Shown here: positions 10,541 through 20,228 of the stretch, piece by piece
Numbering within the stretch: the first letter of the stretch is position 1
How the letters are laid out: each line of letters opens with the position of its first letter
NCBI GenBank assembly: GCA_026315105.1
Contig: CM048750.1
Location: forward strand, 166,498,549-166,562,548
Direction: 5' to 3'
DNA: 64,000 nt
Source: Locusta migratoria
Lineage: Eukaryota > Arthropoda > Insecta > Orthoptera > Acrididae
Position numbers and translations under genes: made by a program
Notes under the pieces: model-generated
Databases searched by the model: none
The model's input: only the letters and a program-made list of their open reading frames with translations
Told to the model about the DNA's origin: nothing

Positions 10541-12172
10541 CAAGCAAACAGAAAGCTGAAGTTCTAAATTTAACCTTTAAGAAATCTTTAACGCAGGAGG
10601 ACCGCATAAATGTACCATCATTTGAACAATGTACTAATTCCGAAATGGGGGACATAACAATAGGTATTTCCGGTGTAGAGAAGCAGCTGAGAGAACTAAA
10701 TACGAAAAGTCTGCTGGTCCAGATGGAATACCAGTTCGGTTTTACAAAGACTATTCAGCGGCATTGCTCCCCTACTTAGCTTGCATTTATCACAAATCTT
10801 ATAATTCAGCACAAAGTTCCTAGTGATTGGAAAAAGGGCAGGTGACTCCCATTTATAAGAAAGGAAAGAGAACTGACCCACACAATTACAGGCCAATATC
10901 GTTGACATCAGTTTCATGTAGAATTTTAGAGCATATTCTCAGTTCAAATATAGTAAATTTCCTTGAAACGGAGAAGCTTCTTTCCATGAATCAGCATGGG
11001 TTTAGGAAACATCGGTCATGTGAAACTCAGCTTACCCTTTTCTCACGTGACATCTTGCGAGCCATGGATGAAGGGCAACAGGCGGATTGTGTTTTTCTCG
11101 ACTTCAAAAAGGCGTTCGACACGGTGCCACACTGCAGACTGCTAACGAAGATACGAGCTTATGGAATAGGTTCACAGATTTGTGACTGGATGGAAGACTT
11201 CCTAAGTAATAGAACGCAGTACGTTGTTCTCGACGGCAAGAGTTCATCAAAGACGAGTGTATCGTCAGGCGTGCCCCAGGGGAGTGTGATAGGACCGCTA
11301 TTATTTTCTATCTATATAAATGATGGACAGAGTAAGTTGTAATTTGCGGCTGTTTGCTGATGATGCTGTGGTGTATGGGAGGGTGTCGTCTGTAACTGAC
11401 TGTAATAGCATACAGGATGACTTAGACAAAATTTCTAGTTGGTGCGAAGAATGGCAGCTAGCTCTCAATGTAGAAAAATGTAAGGTGATGCGCACGAGTA
11501 GAAAAGGCAATCCCATAATGTTCAAATACAGCATTAGTAGCGAGTTTCTTGATGCTGTCGCGTTGTTCAAACATCTAGACGTAACATTGCAGAGCAATAT
11601 GAAATGGAACGAGCATGTAAGGACAGTTGTGAGTAAGGCGGACAGTCGTCTTCGGTTTATTGGGAGAATTTTGGGAAAATGTACTTCACCTGTAAAGGAG
11701 ACCGCGTATAAAACGCTTGTATGACCACATCTTGAGTATTGCTCAAGTGTTTGGGACCCGCAGCAGATCAGTTTAAAGGAAGACATAGAGGCGTTTCAGG
11801 GGCGAGCAGCTAGATTTGTTACCGGTAGGTTTGACCAATGCGCGAGTGTCACGGAAATGCTCTGGCAACTCAATTGGGGGATCGCTGGAAGAAAGATGAC
11901 GTTCTTTTCCTGAATTTCTGTTAAGTAAATTTAGAGGGCCGGAATTTGAAGCTGAGTTTAGTACGATCTTGCTGCCGCCTACTTACATTTCGCGTAAAGA
12001 TCACAAAGACAAGATAAGAGAAATTAGGGCTCGTACGGAGGCATATAGGCATTCTTTTTTTCCTCATTCAATTTGGGAGTGGAATAGGAAAGAAAATTCC
12101 TAGTAGTGGTACAGTGTACACTCCGCCACGCACCTTACGGTGAATTGCGGAGTATGTATTTAGATGTAGATG
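10541..12172 (+). mobile_element. 5'-truncated CR1-like LINE (reverse transcriptase part)
   Basis: The RT domain is recognisable in order: SAGPDGIPVRFYKDYS, YRPISLTSVSCRILEH, GFRKHRSCETQL, VFLDFKKAFDTVPH, GVPQGSVIGPLLF and LFADDAVVYG. A C-terminal region follows, and the 3' end finishes in a short TAGATG repeat, as CR1-group LINEs often do. The main frame (10827-11342) is broken near 11325 by loss of about five bases compared with the copy at 38.37 kb. A TGA at about 11722 replaces an Arg codon in the expected KTLVRPH. There is no endonuclease, so it is 5'-truncated. It lies inside the host intron, sense to the gene. Confidence 0.88.
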
Positions 12173-12241
12173 TAATAGTAGAAATATGATCCCAGCAGTT
12201 AAATAGTGGGTTCAGTGAGTATTTTTTGTTCTTTGTTGCAG

Positions 12242-12358
12242 ACAGAATTTCCCAAATCACTGCATGCAGAACTATCAACATGGCTGGCAGATTGTGTGTA
12301 TTATGTGTGCCATGTGCTTAATGCCATGGAAGAAGAAGTTGCATTTCTTCTACAGCTG
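12242..12358 (+). CDS. Host gene exon B (unidentified protein)
   Basis: The acceptor is TTTTTGTTCTTTGTTGCAG and the donor GTATGC. The exon is 39 complete codons, from TEFPKSLHAEL through AMEEEVAFLLQL, and is in phase with exons A and C. The peptide is Leu/Ala/Glu-rich with Cys and Trp residues, consistent with packed helices. No family was recognised. The next recognised exon is 17 kb downstream, and phase 0 on both sides allows further unseen exons between. Confidence 0.7.
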
Positions 12359-12449
12359 GTATGCATAATTATCATTGAGTATTTAGTTTCATTTTGTTAA
12401 AATACTACCTCTCCTTTAATATATAAAAATGAATATTTGTTTAACTAAC

Positions 12450-12795
12450 ATTCATTATTTCTGCTATCAGTAACTATATTTATGTTTAATTTATCACAAT
12501 GCTACACATTTCAAGCATGTTCTGCTCATTGTTTGGAGCTGTTTACATGCAGAAATTGTTATATTGAACTATTCTACTGTCATATTTGTTATTGTTCGTT
12601 GCTGATGTGGTATCTGGGGTATTTTGGGGGAGGGGGCAACGAACAATAATAAATGTGGCAGTAGAATAGTTTTAATATAACATAATACCAGCAATTTATG
12701 TGTGTAAACAGCAGAACATGCTTGGAAAGTTTGGATTGTGCTAAATTAAACATAATGAAATTAAGTGATTGGTAGCATAAATAACAAATTTTAAT
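12450..12795. repeat. Old foldback repeat
   Basis: The left arm (about 12450-12602) and right arm (12636-about 12795) are diverged reverse complements. The inner ends match exactly around GTTCGTTGC and GCAACGAAC, and CAAGCATGTTCTGCT is shared further out. The spacer is a 33-base G-rich stretch. No coding content and no clear target duplication were found. It may be a foldback DNA element or an inverted duplication. Confidence 0.7.
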
Positions 12796-12799
12796 TATT

Positions 12800-13181
12800 T
12801 CACACATTTATGGTTAGTAAACGTCATGGCTACAATGAATGCTTGTGTTTGTGTTCATTGCATTCATATAATAATCATCCAATTATGATGAAACTTGAGT
12901 GAACTGTTCTGCACCCAACCACAAGGACTTTTATAGGGGTAAAGAACTACCTACCACCTAGAAGTGTGAGGGGGTGGATAGAGGATGACATAGAATCTTA
13001 CCTCAGAAATGTGAGGAGAAAGTTTTGTATGACAATGACTTATATTTTGAGAAAAAAATATTGCAGACTAATATATCCCAGGGTGATGAAGTAGGTGAGA
13101 AGATGTGCTTCTCTTGAAGTCCAGAATGTGCGTTCAAAGGGTAAGATAACTTTATATTTATATGAAATAAGATTTATATAT
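12800..13181. other. No gene recognised
   Basis: AT-rich intron sequence between the foldback and the mariner remnant. It should include the mariner 3' terminal repeat, but I could not find a matching partner. Confidence 0.35.
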
Positions 13182-14117
13182 TTATTCATCAATATTCATG
13201 TTGCCTCCTTCAAAGTAATCCCCTTAGATATAATACAGTTGTGCTAACTCTTTTTCCAATCCTCAAAATACTTTTTCATACAGCCTTGAGTACTTCCAGC
13301 GATGCCATTTATATTTCCTCAGTCGTTGCAAATCTTCATCCATTAATGGGTCTCTTTAGTTTTGGGAACAGGAAAAAGTCACAGGGTGCCAAATATGATA
13401 AATATGGTGGCTGAGGCTTGATTGCCATGTCGTTTTTGCCTGAAAAATCTCAGAAGCAACAATGAGTGAGCAGCTGCATTGCCATGATGCAAAAGCAATG
13501 GATTGTTTTTCCACAATTCTGGACTTTTTTTTTTTTTGGGGGGGGGGGGGGCATTGAATTTTGCAAATGGTGCATAACATCAAGCTAATATTTCTTATTG
13601 ACCTTACTAATGTGAAGCAAAAATTAATGATGCACTGTGCCATGGTGAGTGCAAAGAAAAACAATGAGCAAAACTGTGACATGTGATTGAACTTGGCTTG
13701 CTTTTTTAGTCTTGGCTATCAGGGGTGCTTCCATTGGGATGATTGGGCTTTGGTTTTGATGTCATAATCATAAACCCATGTTTTGTCACTAGTTATGAAC
13801 CTTTTGAAGAAATCAGGATCATCATTGATCTCATTCAAGAGATTCTGAGTGATGCTCATTTTACAATTCTTCTGATAAAGATTGTAAAGTTTTGGAACAA
13901 ACTTCGCTGACACGCATCTCGGGCCAAAAACGTACTTAAAACAAAGAAAAAGGCCTACCAACATGCCAATATTCTCAGCAATTTCTCTTATGTCAGTTTA
14001 ATGAATTTTCAAAACAATTTTCTTCACAGCTTCGACATTATAACATGTTGTTGATGTGCTGGGGAATTCAGAATGAAGTTTGTCACTAGCATCTTCTTGG
14101 CCATCTTGGAAGAGCAT

Positions 14118-14118
<1 letters not shown>
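13182..14118 (-). pseudogene. mariner transposase remnant
   Basis: Read leftwards: EAVKKIVL, SAKFVPKLYNLYQKN, then ITSDKTWVYDYDIKTKAQSS (the family has TGDETW here). After a T/G-homopolymer-rich, frame-shifted stretch come HHGNAAAH and LAPCDFFLF, and the end is GDYFEGGNMNIDE with a stop at 13182. The family is DD34D: the first Asp is kept, the second is Gly here (HHDNAPAH became HHGNAAAH), and the third is kept in CDFF. The N-terminal DNA-binding part is cut at about 14118 by the (CA)n-bearing repeat that follows. It is clearly inactive. Confidence 0.88.
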
Positions 14119-14119
<1 letters not shown>

Positions 14120-14152
<33 letters not shown>

Positions 14153-14345
14153 CAAGGCAGACAAAGGAAAATGCAAAAAGACGTGGCGACGAGCTGCGAC
14201 AGGAACATACAAAAGACGCACACATACAACACTTTCAGCCTACAGCCATGGCCTCCTTCAGAAAATAGAACACTCACACAGGCACACAACACAGTCATAC
14301 AACCATCACCTCTGGCTGCTGCTTTTCTACACGTTTTCATTTCAT
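14120..14345 (-). mobile_element. PLE-terminus-like fragment with (CA)n
   Basis: (CA)n at 14120-14149 is followed by a block that on the minus strand keeps a CTGAAGGAGGCC and GGCTGAAAG hairpin, a decayed version of the PLE terminal motif. It directly interrupts the mariner 5' region. The stretch 14346-14537 to its right is unassigned. Confidence 0.45.
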
Positions 14346-14537
14346 AACAATTTTCGGCATTTAGTAGCAACTTCACGATTATTTCCATTCCCGTTTTTCG
14401 ATATTTCCGTCTGTTCTTCCGACATTTCTGATCTTTTTTCTACGCGTTTTCACTTCTATTCATTCGTAAGATTATTTTTACCCTCCAACCATATTCTGCC
14501 AATACAGAACAAGCTTCTTTGCCTTCTTTGCTTTTTA

Positions 14538-15180
14538 CAAATGTCTGTCTAGGTGTGTTTGCGTTTCGATATGTGTGAGTGTGTGTGTATTTGTTTACCT
14601 TCCTTTTTTTCTCCTAAGGTAAGTCCTTCCACTCCTGGGATTGGAATGACTCCTTTTTCACTTCCTTAAAACCCATATCCTTCCCTTTCTCCTCCCCTTT
14701 TTTCCTCTTTTTTCCTGAATAAGCTGCCTTTGGTGGCGAAAGCTTGTATGTGTGTTTGAGTGTGATTTTTATTTTTATTTGTGTCTATCGACGAGCCGGT
14801 CCTTTTGGGTAAGTCATCCGATATATATATATATATATATATATATAATAGAAGGAGGCTTTCCAGGTGGGAAAATAGGTATAAAATAAAGATTTTTGAC
14901 TTACCTAAAGTACAGGCTCGTCGACAGAAACACCAAACACACACAAAAACACACAAACATTCGAGCTTTTGCCACCAGTGGTGGCTTCTTCGGGAAAAAG
15001 AGGAAGGAAGGAGAGGAGAAAGGGAAGGATACAGGTTTTAAGGAAGTGGAAAAGGAGCCATTCCAATCCCAGGAGTGGAAGGACTTACCTTAGGGGACAA
15101 AAAGGAAGGTAAACAAATACACACACACTCACACATATCGAAACGCAAACACACCTAGGCAGACATTTGTAGAAACCAAA
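14538..15180. repeat. Left terminal arm of the large PLE: two pLTRs facing across (TA)n
   Basis: 14538-14820 is a plus-oriented PLE terminal repeat (pLTR) beginning ACAAATGTCTGTCTAGG. 14880-15180 is the same repeat reversed, and (TA)n at 14821-14847 lies between them. Shared landmarks are a CCACTCCTGGGATTGGAATG block, a pyrimidine-rich stretch, the hairpin before GCGAAAGC, and TCGACGAGCC. The right arm at 24530-25086 is the mirror image. Such inverted terminal arrangements are known for Penelope elements. Confidence 0.8.
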
Positions 15181-15268
15181 GAAGTTGGACAGAGATACCA
15201 CTTCAGGCAGAGGCTCTGTCCACAGAACCGAGGCAAAGATGTTAAAGATGGCGGGCGGGAATTAGAAT

Positions 15269-15640
15269 TTAGCGGAGGTCGAGACCAGGTGGGCAACGGG
15301 AAGAGAGAATGTGTTGAAGGGCAAGTTCCCATCTCTGGAGTTCTGAAATATTGGTGTTGGTGGGAAGTATCCAGATAACCCGGACGGTGTAACACTGTGC
15401 CAAGATGTGCTGGCCTTGCACCAAGGCATGTTTAGCCACAGGGTGATCTTCATTACCAACAAACACTGTCTGCCTGTGACCATTCATGCGAATGGACAGT
15501 TTGTTGCTGGTCATTCCCACATAGAACGCTTCACAGTGCAGGCATGTCAGTTGGTAAATCACGTGGGTGCTATCGCAAGTGGCTCTGCCCTTGATCGTGT
15601 ACACCTTCCGGGTTACGGGACTGGAGTAAGTGGTGGTGGA
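15269..15640 (-). pseudogene. PLE GIY-YIG endonuclease end, inverted copy
   Basis: The minus-strand frame runs from SSPVTRKVYTIKGRATC through the GIY-YIG halves VIYQLTC and FYVGMT, with RMNGHR and a C-terminal ELQRWELALQ before a stop near 15269. GIY-YIG domains nick the target DNA in Penelope elements. The open frame is intact, but it is joined to N-terminal sequence with the RT deleted, so this inverted copy cannot work alone. Unlike the plus copy at 24.2 kb, it keeps Gly in YVG. Confidence 0.88.
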
Positions 15641-15654
15641 AGGGTGCTAAAGGT

Positions 15655-16226
15655 GAGGCCTTTGGATAGGACAGAGGTTCAGTTTGGGAGAGAGGTTTAG
15701 AGGAGAGGTTGACTACTGAATTGGGATGTCATGGTTCCGGATTGTGTGCAGTAGGATTTGAAGGTTTGGGGGGAGTGGAGCTGGAAGTGGGAGATTGAGT
15801 AGATGGGAGAGACTGGGTTTCTGTGCAATAAGAGGAGCTTGAGGTTTACTAGTGGTTATTGAGGGAGAGTGTGTTGAGGGAGAGTGTATTGCCTTTCCGG
15901 AGGTGGGTGACAAGGAGTTGGGATAGTTTTTTGAGGTGGAGGGTGGCATGTTGTTCTAATTTCCAGTTGGCCTGTGGGAGGATGTTCTGAACTGTGGGTG
16001 TGGATGCGGGAGTGAAAAGGTTGAGGATTTTGATTAGGGATAGGAGTTGACAGGTGTGTTCATTGGCGGAGTTGATGTATAAGTTAAGGATTAGGTGGGT
16101 GAGGGCTGTGGATTGTTCTGTTTGGAATTGGTGTAGGGCTTGATGAAAGGATGGGTTACTGCCGGAGATGGGAACTTTTATTGTGAGGCCCTTGGGGGTT
16201 ATGCCAAGTCTCTCCCATCTACTCAA
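15655..16226 (-). pseudogene. PLE N-terminal region, inverted and joined to the endonuclease end
   Basis: On the minus strand, ERLGITPKGLTIKVPISG begins a 125-codon frame (16226 to 15849), then the Ser/Thr/Pro-rich linker continues to about 15655. There the sequence jumps directly to the linker before GIY-YIG, so all of RT is missing. The last 150-170 bases are also present inverted at 16205-16375, the start of the plus copy. The two copies thus meet head to head. Confidence 0.75.
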
Positions 16227-18151
16227 TCTCCCACTTCCAGCTCCACTCCCCTCAAACCTTTAAATCCTACTGCACACAATCCGGAACCAAGACATCCCAA
16301 TTCAGTAGTCAACCTCTCCTCTAAACCACTCTCCCAAACTGAAACCTCTGTCCTATCCAAAGGCCTCACCTTTAGCCCTACTCCCAAATTTAACCAAACA
16401 GCCCTTGTCAAAGATTTACTATCCTATACTCGTAGCCTTTGCTGGAGATATCACTTTGCCATGAAGAAAAAAAACCCTACTCCTAATGATCCAACTCCAC
16501 AAGACATGACTCAAATAGAACCTTGCCTGGAACAGTTCCGTCCTCCATCACAGCTAGACCCACCCGCTCTTCCTCAAAATCACCCTCTTCAAACCTTCCA
16601 GGAATTCCTTACTTCCAACCTTGCCTCTCAGTCTTTCCTAAAAAACCTTAATCCTACTCCCAACATTGCTATAGCTGAATCCTGAGCCATCCGTGATCTG
16701 AAAGCTGACCGTTCCATCGTCATTCTCCCAGCCGACAAGGGATTCACAACCGTGCTACTTGATCGGCGGGAGTATGTGGCTGAGGGACTGCGTCAGCTTT
16801 CAGACAATACTACTTACAAAGTTTGTCAACACAATCCTATCCCTGATGTCCAGGCAGAGCTTCAAGGAATCCTCAAAACCTTAGGCCCCCTAAAAAACCT
16901 TTCACCTGAGTCCATTAACCTCATAACCCCACCGACACCCCGCATCCCCACCTTCTACCTACTCCCTAAGATCCACAAACCCAATCATCGCGGCCGCCCC
17001 ATTGTGGCCGGTTACCGAGCCCCTACTGAACGAATCTCTGCCTACATAGACCAACACCTTCAACCCATCATCTGCAGTCTCCCATCCTTCATCAAAGATA
17101 TCAACCACTTCCTCGATCGCCTGAAATCCTTGCCTAGCCAGTTACCTCCAGATACCATCCTTGTAACCATTGATGCCACTTCCTTGTACACAAACATCCC
17201 ACATGCCCAGGGCCTCGCTGCGATGGAGTATTTCCTTTCACGCCGACCACCCAATTCCCTACCTAAAACCTCTTTCCTTAACTTCCCCACAACTTCTTCA
17301 CTTTTTGAGGGCCAAACATACCAACAACTAAAGGGAACAGCCATGGGAACCAGGATGGCCCCCTCGTACGCAAACTTATTTATGGGACGCTTAGAGGAAG
17401 CCTTCCTGGATACCCAAGCCTGTCAACCCAAAATTTGGTATAGATTCATTGACGACATCTTTATGATTTGGACTCACAGTGCAGAACAACTCCAGAATTT
17501 CCTCTTCAACCTCAACTCCTTTGGTCCCATCAAATTCACCTGGTCCTATTCCAAATCCCATGCCACTTTCCTTGATGTCGACCTCCATCTGTCCAACGGC
17601 CAACTTCACACATCCGTCCACATCAAACCAACCAACAAACAACAGTACCTACACTATGACAGCTGCCATCCGTTCCACATCAAACGTTCCCTTCCCTACA
17701 ACTTAGGTCTTCGTGGCAAACGAGTCTGCTCCAGTCCCGAATCCCTGAACCAGTACACCAATAACCTACTAACAGCTTTCACATCCCACGGCTATCCTCC
17801 TGATCTGGTACAGAAGCAAATTTCCAGAGCCACTTCCTCATCCCCCCAAATTCAGAACCTTCCACAGAAGAACCCCAGAAGTTCCCCTCTTGTCACCAGA
17901 TACTTTCCAGGATTGGAGCGGACTCTGAATGTGGCTCTCCAGCAAGGATACAACTTCCTTAAATCCTGCCCCGAAATGAGATCCATCCTTCATGACATCC
18001 TCCCCACTCCACCGAGTGTGTCTTTCCGCCGCCCACCTCACCTTCGTAACCTACTAGTCCATCCATATGAAATCCCCAAACCACTGGCTCCTACCCTTGT
18101 AACCGCCCCCGTTGTAAAACCTGCCCTATGCACCCTTCCACCACCACTTAA
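16205..18151 (+). pseudogene. Penelope-like reverse transcriptase
   Basis: PLE RT blocks are all present: IVILPADKG, FYLLPKIHKPNHRGRP, VTIDATSLYTNIPH, GTAMGTRMAPSYANLF, WYRFIDDIFMIW (IDD at 17448-17456) and ATFLDVDLHL. A CX4CX2C cluster near 18098-18124 lies in another frame. PLE RTs prime reverse transcription at nicked DNA. Lesions are an in-frame TGA at 16683-16685, a frame shift near 18090 before the Cys cluster, and a TAA at 18149-18151 in the endonuclease frame. The frame from 16752 is otherwise open for about 440 residues. A LINE inserted at 18162 separates it from its GIY-YIG domain. Confidence 0.92.
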
Positions 18152-18789
18152 TCCAGTCCCGTCCCCCCAGGGGCCCACAGTTCTTTTGTGGGTACGTGTG
18201 TGGCGCGCACGGGGCCCCGAGCCGGAGCAGCCTTTCTTCTGCCCCAGGCTGCTTCACTTTCCCTCCCGTTTATGCCTTCGCCCGGAGATGGGCATATTTT
18301 GTGAGATACGGTGGTTCTTGTTGTGGTTTTTCTTCCTTCGTTCCTTCCTTTCTTACCCTTCGTTTTCTGTCTTTCTCTCCTTGTACTCTCCTAGCTTTCT
18401 TCTCCTCATTAGTCTCCGCCTCAGCGTTTGAGACACTTCTTTCCTTCTTTCTCTTCATTTCCTATCCTCTTCTTCTTTCCTCCCTGTGCGTGTCTGAAGG
18501 CCGACCCACGCATTATCGTGCGTAGCAGGTGACGGGGGTAACGCGTAATTCCCCGCCCCGGGTAGACAAGTAGGGCACGTACGTACCCCCTGGTAAAGGC
18601 CAGGCCCAGGGAGGGGTGATTACCCGAGCTGGTACCTTCCGAACGTGCTGATTGGTCCCTCCGTCAGTTTCGGGAGTTGTGACCTGAGGTGTGAACAATC
18701 ACCTAAGGCGGGTAAGCCCTCGGAGAGGGCCCCCACTAGGAAGGAGCGCGCCATCGGAGACGCCGGTAATCACGGGGGAAACTTCCGCG

Positions 18790-20181
18790 ATGACTTCCTT
18801 ATCTTCTTTCGTGACGTTGACCCATAAACGTAAGTTAGACTCGCCTCAGCCTAAAAAGACTCTGCCTAATGTACCTAAATTTCTGGTTGTCTCTCGCACC
18901 GACGGAAAGGATTTCAATTCTGTCAATCCTTTTGTTATACAGAAAGGTGTAGATGCAATTGCTGGCCCTGTTAAAACCTGTTCACGTCAGCGCAATGGCA
19001 CATTGTTGTTGGAAGTGGAAAGTGCCTTCCAAGCCCAAAAACTGATACGTACTACGTTGTTGCACACGTTTCCAGTTAAGGTGGAAGTGCACCGCACACT
19101 CAACTCGTCACGGGGGGTAGTTTTTACGAGATCCCTTGACGGGTTGTCTGATGACGACATCCGGTCCTATATGTCCGATCAGGGTGTGACAGCCGTCCAC
19201 AGGGTGATGAAAAAGGTCGATAACCAATTGACACCGACTCATACTGTGTTTTTGACGTTCGACAGAGTTGACCTCCCGTCGAAGGTCAAAGCAGGGTATG
19301 AAGTCATCTCTGTCCGCCCTTATGTGCCTAACCCAACGCGCTGTTTTCAATGCCACAAGTACAACCATACCCGTGAACATTGCCCAAATGCAGCAAAGTG
19401 TGTCACGTGTGGTAGGGACGCCCACGAGGGGGATTGCCCACCTCCGTCCCCTCACTGCCTAAACTGCAACGGTGACCATGCGGCTTCCTCTCGCGACTGC
19501 CCTGTATACAAGGATGAGAAGGTAATCCAGCAAATTCAGGTTACGGAGAAGGTATCAACATCTGTCGCTCGAAAGTTGTTGGCGAGTCGAAAGCCCACTG
19601 TCCTCCCAGCGGGTACATACAGTAAGGTCCTCACCTCACCTCGACCTACTAAGGATTCCAGTACCCAGACATGTGACTTCACTTTCGCTGACACAGTTGT
19701 GCGATCCGCCAGCCCGAAGATTGCCCGTTCCACGTCCCCGCTTCCTCTTGCTGCTTCTAGGGTACAGTCTTCGTCGAACTCTAGTAAACCGCGGGCACCT
19801 AAACAAGATGCCCGGACCTTGAAAAAGGAACCCGTCCGTGAGGATTTTCTGCGATCTCAGGCTTCCCAACCGTCAACTGCCTCTTCCCGCCGTCACTCTT
19901 CCAGAAGAGCTGACAAGAAAAAGAGTTCCTCTCCTTCCCCGCCGAGGCGTGACCCATCCGTCACGCCGTCCAACAGTTGCCGGCCTCGGTCGTCTTCTGT
20001 TTCACCGGGTCGCTCCGTCTGCCGGGCACCCGGCCCTCTACCGGCGGCGGAAACTGCCCCTCCTGATCAACTCAGGGAGGTGGCAGGCGCGTTGGCCGAA
20101 CCTATGGACCACGACCCTTTGCCCCTGGACAGCAATAGCAGTGCTCCCTCGAAATCGGGTCCTCAGCGGCAGTCGAGGTGA
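18790..20181 (+). CDS. LINE ORF1, nucleic-acid-binding Gag-like protein
   Basis: From the first ATG (18790) it reads 463 residues to a TGA at 20179-20181; the same frame is open upstream to 18691 without an ATG. A basic start (HKRKLDSPQPKK) leads to an RRM-like region. Three zinc knuckles follow at 19342-19520: CFQCHKYNHTREHC, CVTCGRDAHEGDC and CLNCNGDHAASSRDC. The tail is Ser/Pro/Arg-rich. ORF1p binds LINE RNA and forms the particle. The frame is intact. ORF2 starts about 47 bases after the stop, so ORF2 translation probably needs reinitiation. Confidence 0.88.
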   Translation: MTSLSSFVTLTHKRKLDSPQPKKTLPNVPKFLVVSRTDGKDFNSVNPFVIQKGVDAIAGPVKTCSRQRNGTLLLEVESAFQAQKLIRTTLLHTFPVKVEVHRTLNSSRGVVFTRSLDGLSDDDIRSYMSDQGVTAVHRVMKKVDNQLTPTHTVFLTFDRVDLPSKVKAGYEVISVRPYVPNPTRCFQCHKYNHTREHCPNAAKCVTCGRDAHEGDCPPPSPHCLNCNGDHAASSRDCPVYKDEKVIQQIQVTEKVSTSVARKLLASRKPTVLPAGTYSKVLTSPRPTKDSSTQTCDFTFADTVVRSASPKIARSTSPLPLAASRVQSSSNSSKPRAPKQDARTLKKEPVREDFLRSQASQPSTASSRRHSSRRADKKKSSSPSPPRRDPSVTPSNSCRPRSSSVSPGRSVCRAPGPLPAAETAPPDQLREVAGALAEPMDHDPLPLDSNSSAPSKSGPQRQSR

Positions 20182-20228
20182 CCCCGCTTGCTAGTTGGTT
20201 TTTATCCTTATTTCTTCTCATTTTTATC

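Noticed and set aside
18196..18525. A 109-codon frame in the LINE leader
   Set aside because: It lies in the pyrimidine-rich 5' leader of the nested LINE, with no motif and no support from copies in the window.
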